Shown piece after piece: positions 43,067-51,057 of a stretch of DNA of 64,000 nucleotides. Both the position numbers and the translations under genes were made by a program. The notes below the pieces were generated by a model. The model worked only from the letters and a program-made list of their open reading frames with translations, was not told where the DNA came from and searched no databases. The stretch covers positions 105,410 to 169,409 of the forward strand of contig NZ_JACIIV010000004.1 of assembly GCF_014205635.1 (NCBI RefSeq), written 5' to 3'. This stretch comes from Polymorphobacter multimanifer (GTDB taxonomy: Bacteria > Pseudomonadota > Alphaproteobacteria > Sphingomonadales > Sphingomonadaceae). The stretch's first letter is position 1, and every line of letters starts with the position of its first letter.

Positions 43067-44647
43067 ATGAAACTGCATCTGACCGGGCTTGCGATCGCAC
43101 TGCTCGCCACCACTGCCCTGGCACCCGCTCATGCCGCTGCCCCCGCTGCCGCCAAGAACGCCGCGATCGCCGGCGTCGAAGCCCGCACCAAGATGGCGCA
43201 GGAGATGGTCGACCAGGTGTTCAGCTATGCCGAGCCGGGCTTTCAGGAGTTCAAGACGAGCGAATATCTGACCGGCGTTCTCGAGAAGAACGGCTTCAAG
43301 ATCACCCGCGGCGTTGCCGGCATCCCCACCGCCTGGACGGCGACCTGGGGCGATTCGGGGCCCATGATCGCGCTGGGCTCGGATATCGACGGCCTGCTCG
43401 GGCTGAGCCAGGTGCCGGGCTCGCCCGCCATCAAGCCGCTGGTCGAGGGCGCCCCCGGCCATGGCGAGGGCCATAACTCGGGCATGCCGATGATGATCAT
43501 TGCCGCCATCGCCGCCAAGGAGGTGATGGAGAAGAACGGCATCAAGGGCCGGCTGATGCTCTGGCCCGGCGTTGCCGAGGAGCTGCTCGCCACCAAGGCC
43601 TATTATGTGCGCGCCGGGCTGTTCAAGGACGTCGATGCCTCGATCTTCGCGCATGTGAGCCGCGATTTCTCGACCGGCTGGGGGGACATGGGCAACAACG
43701 GCATGGTCAGCGTCGAATATACCTTCAAGGGCTATACCAGCCATGCCGCCGGCGCGCCGTGGTTCGGCCGCTCGGCGCTCGACGGCGTCGAGATCATGAA
43801 CACCGCCTGGAACTTCCGCCGCGAGCATCTGCCGCTCACCCAGCGCTCGCACTATGTCATCACCAACGGCGGCGGCCAGCCCAACATCGTGCCGGGCACC
43901 GCATCGGTGTGGTATTATTTCCGCGAGACCAATTTCGACACCGTCCGCGCCCTTTACGAGACCGGCAACCGCATTGCCGAAGCCGCCGCGATGGCAACCG
44001 ACACCAAGGTGACACGCCGCATCCTCGGCTATGCCGCCCCCAACCATGGCAACAAGCCCCTCGCCGAAGCCGCCTATGCCAATATCGTCGCGGTGGGCAT
44101 GCCGGCCTGGTCGGCGGAAGACCAGGCCTTTGCGAAAGCGATGCAGGAGACCAACAAGGTGAAGGTGGAGCCGCTCTCCACCAAGGTCGCCCCGCTCTCC
44201 ACTCCCGATGGCCGCGGGCCCTCGATGGGCGGCGGATCGGACGATATCGGCGACATCATGTGGACGGTGCCGACGATCACCATCCGCTACCCCTCCAACA
44301 TTCCGAGTGCGGTGGGCCACAATGTCCAGTCCGCGATCGCGATGGCGACGCCGATCGCGCACAAGGGCGTGGTTGCGGGTGCCAAGGCGGTGGCGATGAC
44401 GGTGCTCGACCTGGTGACGACGCCGAAGATCATTGCCGACGCGAAAACCTATTTCACGCAAGTGCAAACCAAGACGCAGAAGTACGACCCGGTGATCGGC
44501 CCCGAAGACATGCCGGCGATCGATCTCAACCGGGCGATCATGGCCGAGATGCGGCCGAAGATGGAGCCGTTCTACTATGATCCGGCCAAGTATGGCACCT
44601 ATCTGGAGCAGCTGGGGGTGAAATATCCCGGTGTGCCGGTGAAGTGA
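43067..44647 (+). CDS. Secreted M20D amidohydrolase (AbgB-like)
   Basis: The 526-residue protein has a signal peptide (MKLHLTGLAIALLATTALAPAHA). It shows the M20D layout: IALGSDIDGLLG near residue 105, GHGEGHNSGMP with metal-binding histidines, GVAEELL with the catalytic Glu pair, and GYTSHAAGAPWFGRSALDGV in the dimerisation domain. Related enzymes cleave p-aminobenzoyl-glutamate, N-acyl amino acids or indole-amino-acid conjugates. GAGGGG precedes the ATG. It lies 76 bases downstream of the TonB receptor and may process what the receptor imports. Confidence 0.88.
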   Translation: MKLHLTGLAIALLATTALAPAHAAAPAAAKNAAIAGVEARTKMAQEMVDQVFSYAEPGFQEFKTSEYLTGVLEKNGFKITRGVAGIPTAWTATWGDSGPMIALGSDIDGLLGLSQVPGSPAIKPLVEGAPGHGEGHNSGMPMMIIAAIAAKEVMEKNGIKGRLMLWPGVAEELLATKAYYVRAGLFKDVDASIFAHVSRDFSTGWGDMGNNGMVSVEYTFKGYTSHAAGAPWFGRSALDGVEIMNTAWNFRREHLPLTQRSHYVITNGGGQPNIVPGTASVWYYFRETNFDTVRALYETGNRIAEAAAMATDTKVTRRILGYAAPNHGNKPLAEAAYANIVAVGMPAWSAEDQAFAKAMQETNKVKVEPLSTKVAPLSTPDGRGPSMGGGSDDIGDIMWTVPTITIRYPSNIPSAVGHNVQSAIAMATPIAHKGVVAGAKAVAMTVLDLVTTPKIIADAKTYFTQVQTKTQKYDPVIGPEDMPAIDLNRAIMAEMRPKMEPFYYDPAKYGTYLEQLGVKYPGVPVK

Positions 44648-44669
44648 GGGGGTAGGCGGCGGGCCGGAG

Positions 44670-44685
44670 GGCGGCTGAGGCCGCC
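44670..44685. terminator. Short GC hairpin between convergent genes
   Basis: GGCGGC-TGAG-GCCGCC lies between the M20D stop and the tadG-like stop. It could end transcription from both sides, although no T-run follows. Confidence 0.4.
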
Positions 44686-44690
44686 GCCGC

Positions 44691-45629
44691 TCAGCCGACG
44701 AGCCGGGGGGCGGCGGTTTCGGCGCCGGGGATGCAGATTTCGGTGCCGGGCAGCTTGTCGACTTCGCGGATCACGTTGTTCCAGGTCGCGGTGCCGCCGC
44801 CCTTGGTCTGGTCCGGTACCGAGGACAGCACCTTGCTCACCAGCGTGATGGTGGCGGCAGTGCCGGGGGCGGGGGTGACCGAGATGCCGGTGAGCTTGTG
44901 CCAGAAGCTGCCCTGCCCCGGCGTGTCGACGATCTGGTTGGGCTTGCCCGAAACCTGTATGGTGATGCGCGCGGCGATGCTGCTGTCGACGCGGATGATC
45001 GGGTGGCCGTCGCTCGACATGAGGTAGCGGTTCACGCCGCCGACATTCTCGCCCATCGTCACCACCGCGGCGCGGTTGGGCTTGGCGGTGGAGAGGTAGC
45101 TGAAGGTCTGGCTTGCCGTGCAGGAGGAGCCGCCAAGTGCTGTGGCGGCACTGGAAATGTCGACGGTATCGCGGCCGAGGAAGGGGCCGAACACCAGCGG
45201 GAAGGGATTGCCGCCCGCGGCGGTCTCGCCGGCGACGATCCGCACTGCGTTGGCGCCGCTGCCGCCGGAGCTGAAGACCTTGGTGGCGATGTCGTAATGG
45301 CCGGTGACGATGGCCCCCGGCGGCACGACCAGTGCGCCGGCGGCGCCGAGGTTGGCCTCGATCACCGACTGCACTGCCTCGATAACCGCCGCGCTGCTCG
45401 CCTTGCTGCCATCGGCGGCGGTGCCATAGGCGCTGGCATCGTCCCCCCCGAGCTGCATGCTGCCGGCAAGCGCTGCGCTGTCGGCGACCGCCTGCATGCG
45501 CGTGCTTTCGATCGCCATGCGGCCGCCATCGACGGCGAGGCCGAGCGTGCCGAGCAGCACCGGCAGGGTGATTGCGAAGATGGCCGCGACATTGCCGTCG
45601 CTGCCGAGCCTCCTGCACCAGTCATCCAT
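44691..45629 (-). CDS. tadG: TadG-like pilus assembly protein
   Basis: The 312-residue protein has an N-terminal hydrophobic segment in SDGNVAAIFAITLPVLLGTLGLAVDGGRMAIESTRMQAVADSAALAG, the TadG/Tad-N signature. The remainder is a periplasmic beta-rich domain without the von Willebrand A module of larger TadG proteins. It is a putative pseudopilin or anchor for the Flp pilus. It lies 23 bases downstream of the tadE-like gene and on the opposite strand from the main tad genes. Confidence 0.8.
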   Translation of the reverse strand: MDDWCRRLGSDGNVAAIFAITLPVLLGTLGLAVDGGRMAIESTRMQAVADSAALAGSMQLGGDDASAYGTAADGSKASSAAVIEAVQSVIEANLGAAGALVVPPGAIVTGHYDIATKVFSSGGSGANAVRIVAGETAAGGNPFPLVFGPFLGRDTVDISSAATALGGSSCTASQTFSYLSTAKPNRAAVVTMGENVGGVNRYLMSSDGHPIIRVDSSIAARITIQVSGKPNQIVDTPGQGSFWHKLTGISVTPAPGTAATITLVSKVLSSVPDQTKGGGTATWNNVIREVDKLPGTEICIPGAETAAPRLVG

Positions 45630-45652
45630 CGCCCTTGTCCTGTCCCCGTGGG

Positions 45653-46099
45653 TCAGCTTTCCTGCAGCATCACGACGTCGGCGCGCAGCGTCTCCGGCAT
45701 CGGTCCGAAGCGGAGCACCGTGGATGCGCTGGCCGGGATCGTCACATTGACGCGTACCTGGTTGCCGTTGACGACCGAGGAGGTGACCTCGATATCGCCC
45801 GGCGCCACCCAGCCGGGCAACAGGCCCTGCACCATCGTGGTGACGGCGGCATTGTTCGCCCCGCCGAGAGCGGCGAAGCGGGCGCCGGCGCGCGCGGCGG
45901 TGAGCATCGAATTGTAAGTAAACATCATGAAGCCATATTGTATTGTGCCCGTGAGGAAGAGCATCATCAGCGGCAAGACCATGGCGAATTCTACGGCGGA
46001 GACGCCACGGCGATCGCGCGATAGCAGACGACGCAACAACCGGAATGGCAGCATCTTTCGTGCACTGCGTGGTGCAGCGGCTGGAAATGACCGAATCAT
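45653..46099 (-). CDS. tadE: TadE-like pseudopilin
   Basis: A protein of 131-148 residues with DRRGVSAVEFAMVLPLMMLFLTGTIQYGF, a prepilin-type cleavage site (after Gly) with Glu at +5 and the hydrophobic helix of TadE pseudopilins. The rest is a short periplasmic domain. Starts at 46099 and 46054 are possible, and neither has a strong ribosome site. It is divergent from the flp pilin gene across an AT-rich regulatory region. Confidence 0.82.
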   Translation of the reverse strand: MIRSFPAAAPRSARKMLPFRLLRRLLSRDRRGVSAVEFAMVLPLMMLFLTGTIQYGFMMFTYNSMLTAARAGARFAALGGANNAAVTTMVQGLLPGWVAPGDIEVTSSVVNGNQVRVNVTIPASASTVLRFGPMPETLRADVVMLQES

Positions 46100-46511
46100 T
46101 GCTTAACGCGCCCCACAATCATTGTTGCGCCATTATATGCTTGGATAGCCAAAAATCCAGCTTTTCCATATTGTTAACAGTTGTTGTGGCGCAGTCGACA
46201 AGAAGTTCGAAAAAATCAGCTTCTGCATGGTGTTAACAGTTCAAAGGTGGTTAATTCAATGCCCAAGGCTCATAGTCGAATGTAAGGTCTTGTATGAGAA
46301 CCTGTCTACAACCCCTTTCAATATTGACGCTTTTTTGAGGCGAGATTACCAAAAAGTGGAGCTGGCGCGGTGGTGGTCAAGCGGTTTCGCCTCCCGAATG
46401 GATGCGATGCAGTGGGACGGAAGCGGCGGTTCGGACCTGGCCAACTCCGGCACCGGAGACGGCGTTAACTGACGACCGGCTCCGCCGGCCAAGCAACAAG
46501 GGAAACAAATC
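46100..46511. promoter_or_regulatory. AT-rich regulatory region between tadE and flp
   Basis: No gene is seen in this 412-base region. It has much lower GC than its neighbours and holds an imperfect tandem repeat of about 32 bases (46151-46182 and 46211-46241, each ending TGTTAACAGTT). A TGGTTAA element at 46248-46254 is the complement of TTAACCA, resembling a CtrA half-site. Confidence 0.6.
46151..46241. repeat. Tandem direct repeat, 60-base period
   Basis: Copy 1 (46151-46182) and copy 2 (46211-46241) share AAAAATC, AGCTT and the 11-base TGTTAACAGTT with palindromic GTTAAC. They differ by one indel and a few substitutions. The repeat start-to-start distance is 60 bases. Confidence 0.65.
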
Positions 46512-46703
46512 ATGATGAAGCTGCTGAAGAACATCAAGATCAACAAGTCCGGCGCCTCGGCGGCCGAATATGCACTGATGCTCGCCGTGATGGGCGGCAT
46601 TGTCGTGACCGCCGTCATCGCGCTCGGCGGTGGTGTGTCGACGGCCTTCACGAACACCTCGACCAACCTGGATACGGCTAACGCTGCCGCAGAAGGCAGC
46701 TGA
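46512..46703 (+). CDS. flp: Flp/Fap pilin
   Basis: The 63-residue type IVb pilin has a leader ending NKSG, then mature ASAAEYALMLAVMGGIVVTAVIAL with Glu and Tyr at +5 and +6, the exact Flp motif. Cleavage would be by the CpaA-type peptidase encoded at 56651. The mature pilin polymerises into the adhesive Flp pilus. AAGGGAA precedes the ATG. A terminator hairpin follows about 40 bases after the stop, so the pilin can be made in excess over the assembly proteins. Confidence 0.95.
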   Translation: MMKLLKNIKINKSGASAAEYALMLAVMGGIVVTAVIALGGGVSTAFTNTSTNLDTANAAAEGS

Positions 46704-46741
46704 GAATAATCCTCGTCAGGCGCTAGTCTGGCTCGGCAATT

Positions 46742-46775
46742 GGCCCGCCTTCCAGCGATGGGAGTGCGGGCCTTT
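46742..46775 (+). terminator. Terminator after flp
   Basis: GGCCCGC and GCGGGCC form a 7-bp stem with a 17-base loop, followed by TTT. It lies 39 bases after the pilin stop. Confidence 0.6.
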
Positions 46776-46870
46776 CGCTGCCTGCTTGATCCGACCGGCG
46801 CAGGCGTGGCGCCAACAACATAAATTATTGTCATTGGTTCCCCCTGCGCTCCACCTGGACGAAAGTTTCC

Positions 46871-46878
46871 TTAACCAT
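46871..46878 (+). promoter_or_regulatory. CtrA-like half-site TTAACCAT
   Basis: TTAACCAT matches the CtrA recognition element known from Caulobacter, where CtrA activates pilA. It lies 260 bases before cpaB; a long leader or another start would be needed for direct action. Confidence 0.35.
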
Positions 46879-47137
46879 TGGTCGATAGACTGATGTCGGA
46901 ACAGGGAAGTCAGAACAGATGCATTCAGAGACTTGCGGGGCAATCACACGCCGCCTCCCGGCATGAGGAGCCGGGGAAGGCCGCAGATTGTCCTGGCCGA
47001 TCGGAACGCACGGCGTGAGCACGGCACTCTGCATTTTGGCCGGCTACGGCCGTCAATGGGCGCGACACTGGGTGCGATGACACAGGAATGGATCCATGCG
47101 GATGGCGACGTCCGGATGACGAGGCACAAGGGCTGAA

Positions 47138-48028
47138 ATGCGCAAATCCTCGATCTACATGCTCGTTGCCGCCATCGCGCTGGGGCTGTTCGCGGTCTTC
47201 CTGGCGCGCACCATGCTCGGCCGCAGCGCACAGGTGGCGAGCGCCCCCGGCGAGGTGGCGACGGTGCAGGTGGTGGTGGCGGCCGCGCCGATCGGCTTCG
47301 GCGAAAAGGTGACGCTGGAAAAGCTCAAGCTCGTGCGCTTCCCGTCCGCAAGCCTGCCAGCCGGCACCTACAGCCGGGTGAGCGATGTTGTCGACGAGGG
47401 CCAGCGCGTGGCGGTGCGCGCGCTCGATCCGAACGAACTGATCACCGAGCGGACGATCTCGGGCCAGGGCGGGCGGCTTTCGGTGTCGCCACTGTTCGGC
47501 GAGACGATGCGCGCCGTGTCGCTGCCGGTGAGCGAAGTGTCGGGCGCCGGCGGGTTCCTGGTGCCGGGGGACCGTGTCGATGTTTTCGTGACGCACAGCG
47601 GCAGCGATGACGAGCTGCCGCGTGCCGACCTGCTGGTGCAGGGTGCCCGCGTGCTGGCGATCGGGCAGCGTGCGGATGCCGGCGACACCACGCCACAGAT
47701 CAGCAAGTCGCTCACCGTGGAAGTGACACCGGTGCAGGCGCAGAAGATCGCGCTTGCCCAGAACGTCGGCACGCTGAGCGTGGCGCTGCGCAACCTCGCC
47801 GATGAGAGCCGGGTGCAGCTTGCCACGACACAGCTCTTCGACCTGACCGACGGCATGCCGAGCCGCATCCTGCGCAAGGCGGCGCAGCGCAGTGCCGAGC
47901 CCGCCGCCGCGAGCGCTTCACCGGCGCCGCGCGCCGGGCCGATCATCCCGCCGGGCCCGCAGGTCGAGGTGTTCCGCGGTGGCAAGGGCGGCACCAGCAC
48001 CACCAGTTATGGCGTGCCCAGGGGATGA
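47138..48028 (+). CDS. cpaB: Flp pilus assembly protein CpaB/RcpC
   Basis: The 296-residue protein has an N-terminal membrane anchor (IYMLVAAIALGLFAVFLARTMLG) and a SAF domain (VVAAAPIGFGEKVTLEKLKLVRFP...) of the CpaB family. A second conserved part GGFLVPGDRVDVFVTHS follows. It acts in the periplasm with the CpaC secretin. AAGGG lies upstream of the ATG. Its stop overlaps the start of cpaC by four bases. Confidence 0.92.
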   Translation: MRKSSIYMLVAAIALGLFAVFLARTMLGRSAQVASAPGEVATVQVVVAAAPIGFGEKVTLEKLKLVRFPSASLPAGTYSRVSDVVDEGQRVAVRALDPNELITERTISGQGGRLSVSPLFGETMRAVSLPVSEVSGAGGFLVPGDRVDVFVTHSGSDDELPRADLLVQGARVLAIGQRADAGDTTPQISKSLTVEVTPVQAQKIALAQNVGTLSVALRNLADESRVQLATTQLFDLTDGMPSRILRKAAQRSAEPAAASASPAPRAGPIIPPGPQVEVFRGGKGGTSTTSYGVPRG

Positions 48029-49461
48029 CGATGATGCGTGCCCTCACCGCCTGCCCGTACCGGCTGCCCGAACGCCGGGACAATGCTGCTCAAATGACGG
48101 GAAAAAATGTGACCATGCGAGGCATGATGTGGGCGCTGGCGCTGTTGCTGGCGGCACCTTGGGCACCACCTTGGGCACCGGCGGCGGCGCAGGCGGTCGA
48201 TGCGCGCACCGGGGCCGTGCTGCAGGTGCCGCTCGGCAAGTCCCAGACATTGCGGGTCGGCCAGGCGTTCGCCAAGGCGGTGATCGGCAACGAGGACGTG
48301 GCCGATGTGCTGCCGCTAAGCGAGACCAGCGTCTATGTGCTCGGTCGCGGGCTCGGCGCCACCAACCTCAGCCTCTTCGACAGGGGCGGCCGGCTGATCG
48401 CGGTGGTGGACATCGTCGTCGGCCCCGATGTGCAGGGCCTTAAGGCGACGCTTGGCGAGCTGCTGCCGGCGGAATTGGTGGCGACAACGGTGTCCAACGG
48501 CGCACTGGTGCTCAGCGGCACCGCGACCAGTGCGGCGGCTGCCGAGCGCGTGCTCACGCTGGCGGAAACCTATGCCCCCGGCAAGGTCGTCAACATGATG
48601 ACGCTCGGATCGGTGCAGCAGGTGCTGCTCGAAGTGAAATTCTCCGAGATGTCGCGGTCGACGGTCCAGCAGCTCGGCATCAATTCCTTCCAGTTCCTCA
48701 ACAGCAACAGCGGAGCCGGCGTGGTGGTCGGCTCTCCCCCCGACCTGTCGCAGAGCCCCTACCAGATCGCGGTGGGCATCCCCAATGCTGCCAATCTGCT
48801 GTTCAGCATCGATGCGCTGGAGCGGCGCGGGCTGGTGAAGACATTGGCCGAGCCGACGCTGGTGGCGCTTTCGGGCGAGACGGCGGCGTTTCTGGCTGGC
48901 GGCGAATTTCCCGTGCCGGTCGGCGTCAACCTCAACGGGCAGGTGTCGATCGAGTTCAAGCAGTTCGGCGTCAGCCTCGCCTATACGCCGACCGTGCTCG
49001 AGGACGGCCTGATCAACCTGGTGGTGCGGCCCGAAGTCAGCCAGCTCGACGCGGCGGCGGGGATCGAGCTCAACGGCTTTCGCATTCCGGGGCTGAAGAC
49101 GCGGCGCGCCAGCACCACGGTGGAGCTGCGCGATGGCCAGAGCTTCGCGCTTGCAGGGCTGATCCAGAGCGATTTCTTCGACACGGTGCGCGAGATCCCG
49201 CTGCTGGGCCGCATTCCGCTGATCGGCGCGCTGTTCCGCTCGATCGCGGCCAGCAAGGCCGAGACCGAGCTGGTGATGATCGTGACGCCGCGGCTGGTGC
49301 GGCCGGTGCCGGCGGGATCGCTCATGGTGCCCACCGACCGGGTGCTCGAACCTTCGGATATCGAGCTGTTCATCGATGGCAAGGCTTCGAAGACCCTGCC
49401 GCTTTCCGCGCTGCCGCGCCCCGGCGGGCCGTCGGGTGACTTCGGGCACATCGTTCGATGA
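48025..49461 (+). CDS. cpaC: Flp pilus secretin CpaC/RcpA
   Basis: The 478-residue outer-membrane secretin forms the pore for the Flp pilus. A signal sequence ends near AAPWAPPWAPAAAQA; the first 30 residues before it may be an over-long start, since a later ATG (48115) would give a normal signal. The N-terminal pilus-assembly domain is followed by a BON-like part (ATTVSNGALVLSGTATSAAAAERVL), and the secretin core has REIPLLGRIPLIGALFRS. The operon continues with a lipoprotein gene. Confidence 0.92.
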   Translation: MTMMRALTACPYRLPERRDNAAQMTGKNVTMRGMMWALALLLAAPWAPPWAPAAAQAVDARTGAVLQVPLGKSQTLRVGQAFAKAVIGNEDVADVLPLSETSVYVLGRGLGATNLSLFDRGGRLIAVVDIVVGPDVQGLKATLGELLPAELVATTVSNGALVLSGTATSAAAAERVLTLAETYAPGKVVNMMTLGSVQQVLLEVKFSEMSRSTVQQLGINSFQFLNSNSGAGVVVGSPPDLSQSPYQIAVGIPNAANLLFSIDALERRGLVKTLAEPTLVALSGETAAFLAGGEFPVPVGVNLNGQVSIEFKQFGVSLAYTPTVLEDGLINLVVRPEVSQLDAAAGIELNGFRIPGLKTRRASTTVELRDGQSFALAGLIQSDFFDTVREIPLLGRIPLIGALFRSIAASKAETELVMIVTPRLVRPVPAGSLMVPTDRVLEPSDIELFIDGKASKTLPLSALPRPGGPSGDFGHIVR

Positions 49462-49475
49462 CGGGGAGACATGCA

Positions 49476-49805
49476 ATGCGGCGCGCCATGCTGACGGTTG
49501 CGGTGCTTGCCCTGCTCGGCGGCTGCCAGACCGGCAGCGATCCGGACCTGGGCCATTCGGTGCGCAGCGCGGTCGTGGCGCATGCCGTGGACATGACCCC
49601 GCGCCATGCGGGCGTGCCGATCGAAGGCGGTGAAGCCGTGATCGGCGTGGCGGCGCAGCGGCGGTATCTGCAGGGGCGGGTAATCCGCCCGGTGCTGATC
49701 ATCGGGCAGGGCAACGGCGCGCAGCCGGCGGCCGCCGCCAACCCCGGGAGAACATCGGGTGGCTCATCGGGTGGCTCGTCGGTGCCGGCGCCAAGCGGCC
49801 AATGA
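49476..49805 (+). CDS. Small lipoprotein in the CpaD position
   Basis: The protein of about 109 residues has a lipoprotein signal ending in LLGGC. The mature part is short, with a possible beta segment (AQRRYLQGRVIRPVLIIGQ) and a Gly/Ser-rich tail. CpaD, normally encoded between cpaC and cpaE, is about twice this size; this may be a reduced CpaD-like partner or a different pilotin for the secretin. The start at 49476 has GGGGAG seven bases upstream; an ATG at 49458 overlapping the cpaC stop is the alternative. Confidence 0.75.
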   Translation: MRRAMLTVAVLALLGGCQTGSDPDLGHSVRSAVVAHAVDMTPRHAGVPIEGGEAVIGVAAQRRYLQGRVIRPVLIIGQGNGAQPAAAANPGRTSGGSSGGSSVPAPSGQ

Positions 49806-49854
49806 GGGGCCAGCATCCAGTGGCTTTTGGGGCTGACGCCCGGAGGATGTGGGG

Positions 49855-51057
49855 ATGGGCAATCTGACGCCGGTTTCGTTGCGCGACCTGTCCACCGTGC
49901 TGCGGGTGAGCATCGTCCTGCATCCCGATCTGGCGGCGCGGCTGGATGTGACGCAACTGACAATGCCCGACATCGCGCTGCAGCTGCAGGCCGGCACGCT
50001 GGCGAGCATTGCCCATGCGGTCGACCTGCTGGCCGGCACCGATGTGATGATCGTCGAGATCGACCCTGCCGATCCCGCCGAGACGGAAGCCTTCGAGCGC
50101 TTCTGCGCGCGCCATGCCGGGCAGATGGCGGTGGTGGCCGCGGTGCGCGCGCTTTCGGTCCAGACGACACGCCAGATCCTGCGGTCGGACGCCGTGGATG
50201 TGCTGCCGCTGCCCTTCACCCCCGACGAGCTTGTGCAGGCGGTCGATTCGGGCCGCCAGGCGCTGGCGCGCGTGCCGGCGACCCCGGCCATTCCGGCGTT
50301 CCAGCCGCCGCGCCGCCGCGGCAAGGTCATCAGCCTGCTCGGGGCGCTCGGCGGCGTGGGCGCCACCAGCCTCGCCACCCAGCTCGGCGTCATCTGGGCG
50401 GCGACCGCGCGGGTCTGCCTGATCGACCTCGATGTGCAGTTCGGCAATGCAGCGCTTTATCTCAACCTGCGGCCGCGGCTCACGGTGGCCGATCTCGTCG
50501 ACGCCGGGGAGCGGATGGATGCCGAGTTCCTGGCTTCGGTGGCCGAGACGCACAACAGCGGCATGGCGGTGGTGGGGGCGCCGATCGACATCGTGCCGCT
50601 CGACATGGTGACCCCGGATGCGGTGCAGCGGATGCTGGCGCTCGCCGCCGACACCTATGACGTGGTGCTGGTCGACCTGCCCGATGCCTGGATCAACTGG
50701 TCGGCCGCGGCACTGACGCGCTCGGACGTGGTGCTGCTGGTGAGCGAGCTTTCGGTGGCCGGGGTGCACCAGGCCAAGCGCCAGCTGGAGATGATCGATG
50801 CCAATGGCCTCTCGGACCGGGTGCTGCTGGTGTTCAATCGCGTGGCGACATCGCTGTTCCGCAAGGTCGACCTCACCCAGACCGAGCAGGCATTGAAGCG
50901 CAAGGTCGATGTGGTGGTGAGCAACGACTATGCCGCGATGTCGGCGGCGATCGACGAGGGGCGGCCGGTGTCCACGATCAAGATCAAGTCCCGGATCGAG
51001 AAGGACCTGCGGATGCTGGTGGCCACGCTCGATGCGCTGCCGCTGGTGACGCTGTGA
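49855..51057 (+). CDS. cpaE: Flp pilus localisation ATPase CpaE/TadZ
   Basis: The 400-residue protein has an N-terminal receiver-like domain without a clear phosphoacceptor, followed by a MinD/ParA-type domain. Its P-loop reads LGGVGATS in place of KGGVGKT, lacking the usual lysines, as in many TadZ proteins that localise the pilus machinery to the cell pole. VCLIDLDVQFGNAALYL is the Walker A' region, and DVVLVDLPDAWINWS the Walker B strand. GGAGG is eight bases before the ATG. The stop overlaps the GTG of cpaF. Confidence 0.9.
   Translation: MGNLTPVSLRDLSTVLRVSIVLHPDLAARLDVTQLTMPDIALQLQAGTLASIAHAVDLLAGTDVMIVEIDPADPAETEAFERFCARHAGQMAVVAAVRALSVQTTRQILRSDAVDVLPLPFTPDELVQAVDSGRQALARVPATPAIPAFQPPRRRGKVISLLGALGGVGATSLATQLGVIWAATARVCLIDLDVQFGNAALYLNLRPRLTVADLVDAGERMDAEFLASVAETHNSGMAVVGAPIDIVPLDMVTPDAVQRMLALAADTYDVVLVDLPDAWINWSAAALTRSDVVLLVSELSVAGVHQAKRQLEMIDANGLSDRVLLVFNRVATSLFRKVDLTQTEQALKRKVDVVVSNDYAAMSAAIDEGRPVSTIKIKSRIEKDLRMLVATLDALPLVTL

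Larger units (their letters stand above)
46704..47137. other. Intergenic region before cpaB
   Basis: This 434-base region has no supported gene. It contains the flp terminator (46742-46775), a TTAACCAT element at 46871-46878 and a CCCGGC/GCCGGG hairpin at 46957-46975. A 67-codon open frame at 46933-47136 lacks any recognisable motif and is not called. Confidence 0.5.

Noticed and set aside
46933..47136. 67-codon open frame before cpaB
   Set aside because: No motif, contains a hairpin, overlaps the probable leader of cpaB and has no clear ribosome site.
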